33,582 bases of DNA from JAAYCI01 sp964370045 (GTDB lineage: Bacteria; Bacillota; Clostridia; Oscillospirales; Ruminococcaceae): positions 1 to 33,582 of the forward strand of contig CAYJGZ010000020.1 of the NCBI GenBank assembly GCA_964370045.1. The letters run 5' to 3'. Within the stretch, counting starts at the first letter, position 1; every line of letters begins with the position of its first letter. Below the pieces are notes generated by a model. It was not told the DNA's origin, made no database searches, and worked only from the letters and a program-made list of their open reading frames with translations. Below are positions 14,858 to 22,137 of this stretch, one piece after another. Both the position numbers and the translations under genes were made by a program.

Positions 14858-14922
14858 GCGGCACAGCCTCCTTTATAAAACGTGGTTGAAAGTAAAATGC
14901 TTTTAGATAGTGTGAACACTAT

Positions 14923-15288
14923 TTAGTCGGACAGCTTGCCAAGTAGCTTTAATATGCCTTGAACATTGTCCGAAATTTTGTCCGAGTGGGAGTAGCCGGT
15001 GTTGTTCTCAAAGTCTATCTCCTGCACAAGCGTCTGCAAATCGCCCAAAGTGGCCTGTATGTCACGGTGGCGCTGTGCAAAGCCCACCTTTTCTTCAAGC
15101 TCAAGCAGGATGGCCTCGCCCCGCTTGATGGAATCCCTTGCGCCCTGCCGTGTGATGCCGAAGTTTTCCGCAATCTCCGAAAGCGAAAGGTCATCGTTGT
15201 AGTACTGCTCCATCACATCCTGCTGCTTTTGGGTTAAAACATCCCCGTAAAAGTCCAAAAGGTAGGAAATGTCTAAATTTTTCGGCAT
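14923..15288 (-). CDS. ylxM: YlxM/p13-like DNA-binding protein
   Basis: This is a 121-residue helix-turn-helix protein of the UPF0122 family, related to sigma-70 region 4 and encoded upstream of ffh throughout Firmicutes. 'LLDFYGDVLTQKQQDVMEQYYNDDLSLSEIAENF' followed by 'GITRQGARDSIKRGEAIL' is the helix-turn-helix with its recognition helix. In streptococci the homologue interacts with the SRP pathway; a DNA target is not established. The ATG at 15288 has a perfect AGGAGG 7 bases upstream, so an upstream in-frame start at 15339 is rejected. It is the first gene after a strong promoter. Confidence 0.9.
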   Translation of the reverse strand: MPKNLDISYLLDFYGDVLTQKQQDVMEQYYNDDLSLSEIAENFGITRQGARDSIKRGEAILLELEEKVGFAQRHRDIQATLGDLQTLVQEIDFENNTGYSHSDKISDNVQGILKLLGKLSD

Positions 15289-15344
15289 TTGGGTACCTCC
15301 TTTTGCGGGTGATGTAAAGCGAAATGCTTTACACAACAAAATAA

Positions 15345-15373
15345 ATTATAACTTTTAGTCTGCTAAAAGTCAA
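15345..15373 (-). promoter_or_regulatory. Promoter of the ylxM-ffh-trmD operon with operator-like dyad
   Basis: On the minus strand TTGACT (15368-15373) and a perfect TATAAT (15345-15350) are 17 bases apart. The spacer is filled by a perfect dyad: ACTTTTAG at 15351-15358 and CTAAAAGT at 15363-15370, with a four-base centre. The dyad abuts the -10 box and runs into the -35 box. A protein bound there would block the polymerase. No known operator consensus is matched with confidence. Confidence 0.82.
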
Positions 15374-15511
15374 TACAAAATGTATATTTTTTGTGCGGAG
15401 ATTTGTCGCTGAAAATTTTCACATAAGACCCTTGTGCAAGTCATGTGCAAAAAATATTGATAAAACGACAAATACAAGGTGTTGGACAAAAGAAAACAAA
15501 GGTGTTTCGGC
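15374..15511. other. Divergent intergenic region between ylxM and rsmD promoters
   Basis: This is AT-rich and non-coding. It contains an inverted repeat ATTTGTCG (15401-15408)/CGACAAAT (15466-15473) with CTTGTGCAAG, a short 4+4 dyad, between the arms. Nothing else is recognisable. The arms could form a cruciform or bind a regulator shared by the two divergent promoters. Confidence 0.4.
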
Positions 15512-15540
15512 TTGACAATTTAGGGCGGAGCAAGCATAAT
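15512..15540 (+). promoter_or_regulatory. Promoter of rsmD-coaD
   Basis: A perfect TTGACA at 15512-15517 and CATAAT at 15535-15540 are 17 bases apart. Transcription would begin near 15547, just before a strong hairpin, giving a leader of about 130 bases before rsmD. Confidence 0.8.
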
Positions 15541-15550
15541 AACGTAAGGT

Positions 15551-15613
15551 AAGATGTCCGCCACCTACAGAGGCGGCGGACATCTTGAATATTCAGCGAC
15601 TTTCAAGACGCTG
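15551..15613 (+). promoter_or_regulatory. Two 5'-leader hairpins before rsmD
   Basis: AAGATGTCCGCC (15551-15562) pairs exactly with GGCGGACATCTT (15575-15586) over a 12-base loop. CAGCG (15594-15598) then pairs with CGCTG (15609-15613). The first stem would sit at the very 5' end of the transcript. No U-tract follows, so it is not a plain terminator; a stabilising or regulatory leader is possible. Confidence 0.55.
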
Positions 15614-15675
15614 TTGCCACGATGAATACGGGGCAAAGCCCCTTAATTGTAAAGGGCAGAATGGAGGGTGGCGTC

Positions 15676-16251
15676 ATGCGTGTTATTGCGGGGAGTGCAC
15701 GGGGAAAAAGCCTGGCCACGCTGAAAGGTGATGCCACAAGACCAACGCTGGAGCGTGTGAAAGAGGCTATGTTCAGCGCAGTATCCCCATGGATAGGCGG
15801 CGCAAAGGTGCTGGATATTTTTGCGGGAAGCGGCCAGCTGGGGCTGGAGGCGCTGAGCAGAGGGGCAAAGCACTGTGTGTTTGTGGACGGAGATAAAGCG
15901 GCGCTGTCTGTTGTTAGCCAAAACATCGCATCGCTCGGTTTTGGCGCACAGAGCAGGACGGTTTTGGGCGATGCACTCGCCTTTTTGGGCAGATGCTCCG
16001 ACAGCTTTGACATGGTGCTGATGGACCCGCCGTATGAAAAGGACGAGCAGTACATCGGCCGCTTGCTTAGCGCGGTGTCCGAGCGGTGCAGTGCGGGTGC
16101 TATTGTCATGTGCGAGACGCAAAGCGACAAAATATTGCCGCAAAATGTGCGAAACTTAACCTTGTTCAAGCAATATAAATACGGCAAGGTGCTCCTAAGC
16201 CGCTACCATGCGCCCAAAGAGGAGGCACTCTTTGCAGGGGAGGCACTATGA
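15676..16251 (+). CDS. rsmD: 16S rRNA (guanine(966)-N(2))-methyltransferase RsmD
   Basis: RsmD methylates G966 of 16S rRNA using S-adenosylmethionine. The 191-residue product begins 'MRVIAGSARGKSL', the conserved start of the family. Motif I is 'VLDIFAGSGQLGLEALSRGA' (about residues 47-66) and the catalytic motif IV is 'MDPPY' near residue 119. The ATG at 15676 has GGAGGG 9 bases upstream, so the open frame beginning at 15622 is discounted. The next gene, coaD, overlaps by ATGA, the classic rsmD-coaD pair. Confidence 0.95.
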   Translation: MRVIAGSARGKSLATLKGDATRPTLERVKEAMFSAVSPWIGGAKVLDIFAGSGQLGLEALSRGAKHCVFVDGDKAALSVVSQNIASLGFGAQSRTVLGDALAFLGRCSDSFDMVLMDPPYEKDEQYIGRLLSAVSERCSAGAIVMCETQSDKILPQNVRNLTLFKQYKYGKVLLSRYHAPKEEALFAGEAL

Positions 16252-16739
16252 AAATTGCTATTTGCCCCGGCAGTTACGACCCTGTCACAAAGGGTCACAT
16301 CAGCATTATAAAACGCTGTGCCGGGATTTTTGACAAGGTGATTGTCACGGTTCTCATCAATGCGAACAAAAAGTATTCTTTCAGCAGTGAAGAGCGTGTG
16401 CAGATGCTTCGCACTGTTGTTGCGGATATTCCGAATGTGGAGGTGGACGCATACGGTGGCCTTGTGGCGGAGTACGCAAGGCAAAAGGGTGCGTGTGCAC
16501 TGGTGAAGGGCTTGCGTGCGGTGACCGACTTTGAGAACGAGTTTCAGATGGCGCTGATAAACAAAAAGCTGAACCCCGAGCTTGAGACGATGTTTCTTAT
16601 TACCGATTCGGAGTATATGTATCTTTCTTCCAGTGCTGTCAGGGAAGTGGCGAGCTTTGGTGGAGAGTTGTCCGATTTTGTGCCCAAAGAGGTAGAGCAG
16701 ACGATTATCGAAAGATTGCGTAAGGACGAGGAGGTTTAG
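16248..16739 (+). CDS. coaD: Phosphopantetheine adenylyltransferase
   Basis: CoaD adenylates 4'-phosphopantetheine to dephospho-CoA, the fourth step of coenzyme A synthesis. The 163-residue product has the nucleotidyltransferase motifs 'GSYDPVTKGHISII' (T/HxGH form TKGH, residues 8-21) and 'YLSSSAVREVASFGG' near residue 124 (ISSTxxR form). 'VKGLRAVTDFENEFQMA' is the usual substrate-contact helix. It is coupled to rsmD by ATGA overlap. The coiled-coil gene follows 3 bases after its stop. Confidence 0.97.
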   Translation: MKIAICPGSYDPVTKGHISIIKRCAGIFDKVIVTVLINANKKYSFSSEERVQMLRTVVADIPNVEVDAYGGLVAEYARQKGACALVKGLRAVTDFENEFQMALINKKLNPELETMFLITDSEYMYLSSSAVREVASFGGELSDFVPKEVEQTIIERLRKDEEV

Positions 16740-16742
16740 CTT

Positions 16743-17201
16743 ATGAATATTGATGATTTGCTGGATTTGATGGACGAGACGCTGGAGGATGCCTTCACGG
16801 TGCCGCTAAGCGGCAAGCGCATGGTGGATGCGGAGAAGCTGCGGGATATTATTGACGATATACGCCTTAGTATGCCCACTGAAATTCGCCAGGCCAAGGC
16901 GATAGTGCGGGACAGGGCGGATATTGTGGATGGTGCTCGCAGGGAGGCGGATGCCATTATAAAAAAATCGGAGGAACGTGCGCGTGTCATTGTGAGCGAG
17001 CAGGAGATTGTGAAGGCTGCAAAACAACGTGCAAGCGAAATTTTACAGAGTGCACAGCAGCAGGCAAAGGAGATGCGTGGCTCGGTGACGAGCTACTGTG
17101 AAAACGTACTGCGTCAAACGGAGGAGCAGCTCATGCGAAGCTGTTCCGAGGTGAAGCATGTGCGCGCTACGGTAAGGCAAAAGGAAAAGCATCAGATATA
17201 A
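16743..17201 (+). CDS. Coiled-coil protein of the kind encoded beside coaD in Clostridia
   Basis: This is a 152-residue, highly charged and mostly helical protein. Residues 20-80 include 'SGKRMVDAEKLRDIIDDIRLSMPTEI', and from about residue 55 to the end runs a long Ala/Gln/Glu/Arg coiled coil ('RREADAIIKKSEERARVIVSEQEI'). There is no membrane segment or catalytic motif. Proteins of this build next to coaD in Clostridia are commonly labelled ATPase or V-type ATP synthase subunit H-like because of coiled-coil similarity only. The true function is unknown to me. It is the last gene of the rsmD-coaD transcript, followed by a terminator. Confidence 0.75.
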   Translation: MNIDDLLDLMDETLEDAFTVPLSGKRMVDAEKLRDIIDDIRLSMPTEIRQAKAIVRDRADIVDGARREADAIIKKSEERARVIVSEQEIVKAAKQRASEILQSAQQQAKEMRGSVTSYCENVLRQTEEQLMRSCSEVKHVRATVRQKEKHQI

Positions 17202-17273
17202 ATAAATCGCTATTTGCGGCGCGTAGCATGAAATGGTGAGCTACAAGTTTATAAACATATATGTAAAGATTTT

Positions 17274-17304
17274 GCAGACACACAAAGCGGTGTCTGCTTT
17301 TTTG
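17274..17304 (+). terminator. Terminator of the rsmD-coaD operon
   Basis: GCAGACAC (17274-17281) pairs exactly with GTGTCTGC (17290-17297), followed by a run of seven T. Confidence 0.9.
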
Positions 17305-17333
17305 TTTGGTAATATAGCGGCGGTGAAAATAGG

Positions 17334-17380
17334 AAGCTGTGCTTGTGTACTATTTGTACACGGGTGAGGCTTTTTATTTT
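17334..17380 (+). terminator. Second, longer terminator-like hairpin before the mraZ promoter
   Basis: A 17-base stem (17334-17350 with 17356-17372, one mismatch and several G-U pairs, loop TATTT) is followed by TTTTTATTTTG. It ends in GTGTAC/GTACAC at the loop. It either backs up the first terminator or ends a small transcript from the 17305-17333 gap, for which I see no promoter. Confidence 0.65.
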
Positions 17381-17475
17381 GTGTGTTTTTGCCGTCTTGT
17401 ACAGTGAGAGAATAAAACACACGTAAATTCGACAGAATATGATTTTGTGTAATTTCGAAAAGATAGCTTGTACAC

Positions 17476-17504
17476 TTGATTTTGGTGTGAATACCCTGTA
17501 TAAT
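17476..17504 (+). promoter_or_regulatory. Promoter of the dcw cluster
   Basis: TTGATT (17476-17481) and a perfect TATAAT (17499-17504) are 17 bases apart. Transcription would begin near 17511, right before the MraZ boxes. Confidence 0.85.
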
Positions 17505-17524
17505 TGGGTGCACAAGACCATAAA

Positions 17525-17549
17525 GTGGGTAAAAGTGGGTAAAAGTGGA
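17525..17549 (+). promoter_or_regulatory. MraZ box: three GTGGG direct repeats
   Basis: GTGGG at 17525, GTGGG at 17535 and GTGGA at 17545 are separated by exactly TAAAA each time, a 10-bp period. This matches the known MraZ operator type: GTGGG-like direct repeats with 5-base spacers downstream of the mraZ promoter. Autorepression of the cluster by MraZ is the expected effect. Confidence 0.85.
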
Positions 17550-17606
17550 GATAAAGGTTTTTAGTTAAACGCCCATTGATGAAGATTAGGGAAAGGGGGG
17601 GCTGCC

Positions 17607-18026
17607 GTGCTGATAGGCGAGTATCGCTGTGTGATGGATGAAAAGGGCAGGCTCAATTTCCCCGCCCGACTTAGGGAAGAGATGGGAGAAAGCTTTATCG
17701 TCACCCGCTGGCTGGACAACTGCCTTGTTGCGTTTCCGCAGGAGGAATGGGAGCGCATATCGGCGGCGCTGGCCGAAAAAAGTGTGGTAAAAAGCAGGGA
17801 CATCCAGCGCTTTTTGTATTCGGGTGCAGGAGAAGTGAAGCCGGACAAGCAGGGGCGTATTCTTGTTTCTACGCACCTTAGAGAGCACGCAACACTGAAT
17901 AAGGACGTTTTGGTGGTGGGCGTTGGACGCCACGCCGAAATATGGGATGAACAGGCGTGGAAGCGCATGAACGAACGCCTTGACAGTGCGCCCATTGCGG
18001 CCGCCATGGAGGAGCTGGATTTCTAA
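17607..18026 (+). CDS. mraZ: Transcriptional regulator MraZ
   Basis: MraZ is a ring-forming DNA-binding protein that controls the dcw cluster. The 139-residue product has two AbrB-like halves, each with a 'D..GR......LR' motif: 'MDEKGRLNFPARLRE' (residues 9-23) and 'PDKQGRILVSTHLRE' (about 79-93). In the second, VST replaces the common IPP. The GTG start at 17607 lies 5 bases after a run of seven G (17595-17601) acting as ribosome binding site. Its own operator lies 58 bases upstream. rsmH follows with a TAATG stop-start overlap. Confidence 0.96.
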   Translation: MLIGEYRCVMDEKGRLNFPARLREEMGESFIVTRWLDNCLVAFPQEEWERISAALAEKSVVKSRDIQRFLYSGAGEVKPDKQGRILVSTHLREHATLNKDVLVVGVGRHAEIWDEQAWKRMNERLDSAPIAAAMEELDF

Positions 18027-18958
18027 TGGAGTTTACGCACCTGCCCGTAATGCTAAGCGAGTGCATAGAGGGGCTGAACATACAGCCCGACGGAATATAT
18101 GTGGACGGCACAGCCGGGGGCGCAGGCCACTCGGCGGCTATTGCTCACCTTTTGGATGGCGCAAAGGGCGGGCATTTGTATTCGCTGGATAGAGACCCGG
18201 ATGCTGTTATGACCGCAAAAAAGCGCCTTGAGGCTTTGCCTGCCACGGTAGTGCATGCGAACTTTTGCGATGCAAACACAGCGCTTAAAGAGCTGGACAT
18301 ACATGAAATAAGCGGGGCACTTTTGGACTTGGGTGTTTCGAGCCACCAGCTGGATACGCCGCAAAGGGGCTTTTCCTACATGGAGGATGCGCCGCTGGAT
18401 ATGCGCATGAGCCAAAGCGGCACCACGGCGGCACAGCTTGTGCAGCAGCTCGAGCGTCAGGAGCTTAGCGACATACTGCGCACGTATGGTGAAGAGCCGT
18501 ATGCCTGGCAGATAGCGGGAAAAATTGTGGGGCACAGGGAAAAAGAGCGCATAGAGACGACCAAACAGCTGGCGCAAATTATTGCATCGGCGCTGCCGCC
18601 GGCTGTGCGACGCAAAAACAAAAACCCTGCACGACGTGCGTTTCAGGCACTGCGCATTGCGGTAAATGGCGAAATGGACGCACTGAGCGAGGGGCTAAAC
18701 GGCATATTTGAAATGCTAAAGCCGGGTGGAAGGTTTGCGATTATCACCTTTCACTCACTGGAAGATAGAATGGTGAAACAGCGCTTTCGCGCGTGGAGCA
18801 CGGCGTGTACCTGCCCACCGCAGTTGCCCGTGTGCGTGTGCGGCGGTGTGGCGCAGGCAAGGCTTGTGCACAGGCGGCCTATCGTTGCAAGCGAAGCGGA
18901 GCAGGAGCAAAATCGCCGTAGCAGAAGCGCAAAACTGCGTGTGCTGGAAAAGCTGTAG
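18026..18958 (+). CDS. rsmH: 16S rRNA (cytosine(1402)-N(4))-methyltransferase RsmH (MraW)
   Basis: RsmH methylates C1402 in the ribosomal P site. The 310-residue product has the expected motifs: 'HLPVMLSECIEGL' at the start, 'VDGTAGGAGHS' as the SAM-binding loop near residue 29, 'DLGVSSHQLD' near 101, 'RGFSYMEDAPLDMRM', 'NKNPARRAFQALRIAVN' and 'IITFHSLEDRMVKQRF'. The ATG at 18026 overlaps the last base of the mraZ stop codon, so it is translationally coupled. This is the standard second gene of the cluster. Confidence 0.97.
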   Translation: MEFTHLPVMLSECIEGLNIQPDGIYVDGTAGGAGHSAAIAHLLDGAKGGHLYSLDRDPDAVMTAKKRLEALPATVVHANFCDANTALKELDIHEISGALLDLGVSSHQLDTPQRGFSYMEDAPLDMRMSQSGTTAAQLVQQLERQELSDILRTYGEEPYAWQIAGKIVGHREKERIETTKQLAQIIASALPPAVRRKNKNPARRAFQALRIAVNGEMDALSEGLNGIFEMLKPGGRFAIITFHSLEDRMVKQRFRAWSTACTCPPQLPVCVCGGVAQARLVHRRPIVASEAEQEQNRRSRSAKLRVLEKL

Positions 18959-19194
18959 CGGATATATTGAGCAAAAAAGAGTACTAAAAAGGGTAATCTT
19001 ATCGGATGGTGTTAGCATATCGGATAGTGTTGACACAAGTTGAAACGAGCAGATTTTGAGGGGTTTTTTTGTTCTACAAGGAAGAAAAACGACACACTCC
19101 TTGGTGGAATGTGAGTTTTAAGGACACAGTAGAACGGAAAAATAGCCAAAATATGCCGTCTGAACATTTGCGTTGACACTATCAAATAAAAGCA
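18959..19194. other. Leader region between rsmH and ftsL with repeated GATAGTG/CACTATC motifs
   Basis: This is a non-coding gap of about 250 bases within the cluster. ATCGGATGGTGTT (19001) and ATCGGATAGTGTT (19019) form an imperfect direct repeat. GATAGTGTTGAC (19023) is inverted as GTTGACACTATC (19172-19183) near the ftsL ribosome binding site, 10 of 12 matching. No convincing promoter is found: two TTGACA boxes lack a -10 partner. A regulatory leader or processing signal is possible. Confidence 0.4.
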
Positions 19195-19210
19195 GGGGGG
19201 ATTGATTATT

Positions 19211-19669
19211 ATGGCACAAGTAGCGTACGAGCTGGAGCGTTTCGCGCCCGCAAAGACAGCGCCCGTAAAGCGCAGTGCAGTGCCTGCCGTACGGGTGGTA
19301 AAGCGTGTGCAAAACATACGTCACATACAGCGCATGAAGATGATACGCACCCTGCTTACGGTGGCGGTGCTGGTGGTGCTGGTGTGCGGAGTGTTGCAAA
19401 CACAGGCAACGCTCACCGAGGTGCAGAGCAACATATCAAGCAAGGAGGCACAGCTCACGGAGGAGCAGGCGCTGAGCGCATACCTAAACTTTGAGTTTGA
19501 AAACATGTCCAGCCTAAACAAAGTGGAGGAGCTTGCCACAGGCATGGGCTTTGAAAAAATCACAAATGGGCAGATAACCTACTTTAGAATGGAAGAGGAT
19601 AACAGCATACAGGTGCGTGAAAATCCTTTGCAGCAGCTACTAAGCGGAATATTCGGTGAGGGTGAATAG
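19211..19669 (+). CDS. ftsL: Cell division protein FtsL (FtsL/DivIC family)
   Basis: This bitopic division protein forms part of the FtsQLB-type complex that activates FtsW-FtsI. The 152-residue product has a 42-residue basic cytoplasmic part, one membrane segment at about residues 43-63 ('LLTVAVLVVLVCGVLQTQATL'), and an extracytoplasmic coiled coil ('EVQSNISSKEAQLTEEQAL'). It ends with 'VEELATGMGFEKI', the A..LGM-like signature of the family. Primary sequence is poorly conserved, and the call rests on topology, that signature and position between rsmH and the transpeptidase. The ATG at 19211 has six G at 19195-19200 ten bases upstream; an upstream TTG at 19202 is too close to that site. Confidence 0.85.
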   Translation: MAQVAYELERFAPAKTAPVKRSAVPAVRVVKRVQNIRHIQRMKMIRTLLTVAVLVVLVCGVLQTQATLTEVQSNISSKEAQLTEEQALSAYLNFEFENMSSLNKVEELATGMGFEKITNGQITYFRMEEDNSIQVRENPLQQLLSGIFGEGE

Positions 19670-19680
19670 CGCAAGCTTTG

Positions 19681-19710
19681 GATAGTGAGGATGCTTATAT
19701 CAACACTATC
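19681..19710 (+). promoter_or_regulatory. Hairpin GATAGTG/CACTATC before the ftsI ribosome binding site
   Basis: GATAGTG (19681-19687) and CACTATC (19704-19710) pair exactly over a 16-base loop. The stem lies between the ftsL stop and the A/G-tract ribosome binding site of ftsI. The same 7-mers occur in the leader of ftsL. No U-tract follows, so it is not a simple terminator; an mRNA processing or translational control site is possible. Confidence 0.5.
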
Positions 19711-19734
19711 TGAACAAAAAAAAGGGGGATTCGC

Positions 19735-22107
19735 TTGAAAAAGCAGGGGGAAAACAGCCCGAAACAACTGCATAAAAAGGGCGATGAGCCTCAAAACACA
19801 CAGACGCAAAAGCAACAAGAGGCGAAAAGCCGCTCGCTGCTTTTGCGCTGTATAGCGCTTGTTACTATGTTTGTGGTGGCGGCGGGTGCGCTGGGCTTGC
19901 GCCTGTCCCAGCTGCAAATAGAGCAGGCCAGCGAGTGGGAGGCACGTGCCGCTCGCCAGCAGCTGGCGTCTATTGAAATAGAGCCGCTACGTGGTAATAT
20001 TTACGACGCAAACATGAACCTAATGGCACAAAGTGCCACCGTGTGGACGGTGGAGTCGAGCCCGGATGTGCTGAGCCAAAGCAGAATACCGCAGGAGTCT
20101 GCGGAAAAGGACCCTGCCCGCATAGCCGCACGGGAGCTTGCGGCTATATTGGAGCTGGATGAGCAGGAGCTGTACGAGGAGCTATCGGATGAGGAAAGCA
20201 TGTATCATCTGGTAAAGAGCAAGATAGAAAAGCCGGTGGCGGACATGATTCGCACCATGATGGACACGTACAACCTAAGCGGAATTTACCTTACGGAGGA
20301 CACAAAGCGGTACTATCCATACGAGAGCTTGGCCTCCACTATACTCGGCTTTGTGGGAAACGACAACAACGGCCTTGAGGGCATAGAAAGGCAGTACGAG
20401 GAGACGCTGGCAGGCGTGCCGGGGCGAACAATTATCGCACGGGATGCCTACGGGCAGGAGATTCCCACAGAGGGGGACGGCACAACATATCCTGTGCAGG
20501 ACGGCAGTAGCATTGTGCTCACGGTGAACATGGATATTCAGCGCAGCTTGGATGAAAATTTACAAGCGGCGGTGGAGATGTACCAGCCGGAGCAGCGTGG
20601 CATGGCCATTGCGATGGATGTAAACACGGGCGCTATTTTAGGTCTTTCGGTCTACCCCAGCTACGACCCCAATAGCCCCTACGAAATAATGGACACGGCA
20701 AGCCTTGATGCGATGGAGCTTTTGGCAGAGGGTAGCGACGAGTGGATACAAATGCAGGGCGAGGCACGCACGCTTCAGTGGCGAAACAAGGCGCTTGCGG
20801 ACACGTACGAGCCGGGCAGTATAATGAAAATTGTCACGGCGGCGGCGGCGCTGGACTCGGGGCTGTACACACAGAACAACACATTTGCTTGTGGCGGCTC
20901 TATCATGGTGGAGGGCTGGGACAGCCCCATTCGCTGTGCGGGGGAGACCGCCCACGGAATGCCCGACCTACGTAATGCGCTTATAGAGAGCTGTAACGTG
21001 TCCTTTGTGCAGATGAGCGCAGGTATGGGTGCGGATGTGTGGTATAGCTACCTCAATGCTTTTGGGCTGACAGAACCCACGGGCATAGACTTGCCGGGCG
21101 AGCCGAGCCAGGCGGCGGTGGACAACCTTGTATACTCGCTGGATGAGCTTGGGGCGGTTGAGCTGGCAAGCTGTTCTTTTGGGCAGAGCAACAAATACAC
21201 CATGGTGCAGATGATAACCGCAGTGTCGGCGGCGGTAAACGGCGGCAACCTTATGCAGCCTTACATAGTACAGCAGGAGCTGGACTCTGCAGGAAATGTG
21301 GTGGCGGAGTACGAGCCTGTGGTGAAGCGGCAGGTTATCAGCACCCAAACGAGCGAAGAGATTTGCGACATTTTGGAAGAGCTTGTATCCAGCACGCCAA
21401 ACGGCCAAAACGCATATATCCCCGGGTATAATGTGGGCGGCAAAAGCGGCACGAGCGAAAAGCTGGATGTGGTAAAAGAGAGTGAAGATGAGGAGATATA
21501 CATATCCTCATTTGTGGGCTTTGCCCCTGCGGACGACCCGCAAATTGCGGTGATTTTGGCGCTGGATGAGCCGATAGACCCCACCGGCCTCGGCACATAT
21601 TTTGGCGGACGCCTTGCAGGGCCGTTTGTGCGTGAAGTGATAGCGGATGCGATGGACGTGCTGGGCGTAGAGCCGCAGTACAGCACCGATGCGGAGCTTG
21701 CACGTACCACCGTAAGCTGTCCCGATGTCACCGAAAATGACATAGTGAGCGCGCAGACCATCGTGAACAAAGCAGGGCTTACAGCGAGAGTGGTGGGCGA
21801 GGGCGACACTGTAATAGGGCAGTATCCGCAGGCGTACACACAAATCCCGTATGCGGGCGAGGTGATTATGTACACAGATGCCTCCGCTCCGCAGGAGCTG
21901 GTAACAGTGCCAAACCTTGTGGACAGAACACCCGAAAACGCCATAGAGTTGCTAAAAAGCCTTGGGCTGAACGTGCTGACAGAGGGCGCACCCGACTCGG
22001 GAGACGGCGTTGTGGTAATAGCGCAGAGCATCCTGCCCGATGAAGAGGTGCCGCTGGGCAGCGTGGTGGTGCTGACAATGGAAAATATTACAGACGTGCA
22101 GGAGTAG
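19735..22107 (+). CDS. ftsI: Septal peptidoglycan transpeptidase, class B PBP with two PASTA domains
   Basis: This enzyme cross-links septal peptidoglycan (PBP2B/PBP2x/SpoVD class). The 790-residue product has a Gln/Lys-rich cytoplasmic N-terminus and a membrane segment at about 37-56. The pedestal begins at 'IEPLRGNIYDANMNLMA'. The transpeptidase motifs are complete: SxxK as S362-I-M-K365, SxN as S419-C-N421, and KSGT at 570-573. Two PASTA domains end the protein (about 660-720 and 723-790, 'VTVPNLVDRTPENAIELLKSLGL'). TTG at 19735 is the start, with GGGGG six bases upstream. A SpoVD role in sporulation is possible because Clostridia may have both types, but the cluster position favours the vegetative division enzyme. 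Confidence 0.93.
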   Translation: MKKQGENSPKQLHKKGDEPQNTQTQKQQEAKSRSLLLRCIALVTMFVVAAGALGLRLSQLQIEQASEWEARAARQQLASIEIEPLRGNIYDANMNLMAQSATVWTVESSPDVLSQSRIPQESAEKDPARIAARELAAILELDEQELYEELSDEESMYHLVKSKIEKPVADMIRTMMDTYNLSGIYLTEDTKRYYPYESLASTILGFVGNDNNGLEGIERQYEETLAGVPGRTIIARDAYGQEIPTEGDGTTYPVQDGSSIVLTVNMDIQRSLDENLQAAVEMYQPEQRGMAIAMDVNTGAILGLSVYPSYDPNSPYEIMDTASLDAMELLAEGSDEWIQMQGEARTLQWRNKALADTYEPGSIMKIVTAAAALDSGLYTQNNTFACGGSIMVEGWDSPIRCAGETAHGMPDLRNALIESCNVSFVQMSAGMGADVWYSYLNAFGLTEPTGIDLPGEPSQAAVDNLVYSLDELGAVELASCSFGQSNKYTMVQMITAVSAAVNGGNLMQPYIVQQELDSAGNVVAEYEPVVKRQVISTQTSEEICDILEELVSSTPNGQNAYIPGYNVGGKSGTSEKLDVVKESEDEEIYISSFVGFAPADDPQIAVILALDEPIDPTGLGTYFGGRLAGPFVREVIADAMDVLGVEPQYSTDAELARTTVSCPDVTENDIVSAQTIVNKAGLTARVVGEGDTVIGQYPQAYTQIPYAGEVIMYTDASAPQELVTVPNLVDRTPENAIELLKSLGLNVLTEGAPDSGDGVVVIAQSILPDEEVPLGSVVVLTMENITDVQE

Positions 22108-22137
22108 TGGCGCAAAAGCGAGGAAAGGGGTTTGCAC

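Larger units (their letters stand above)
17381..17606. other. Intergenic region upstream of mraZ
   Basis: The non-coding gap between the coaD operon and mraZ covers about 400 bases in all. It holds the two terminators to the left and, from 17476, the mraZ promoter and MraZ boxes. The stretch 17381-17475 is AT-rich, and nothing else in it is recognisable. Confidence 0.6.

Noticed and set aside
19030..19190. Promoters at the two TTGACA boxes before ftsL
   Set aside because: At 16-18 bases downstream there is no acceptable -10 box; one position is a run of G. Read-through from the mraZ promoter is simpler.
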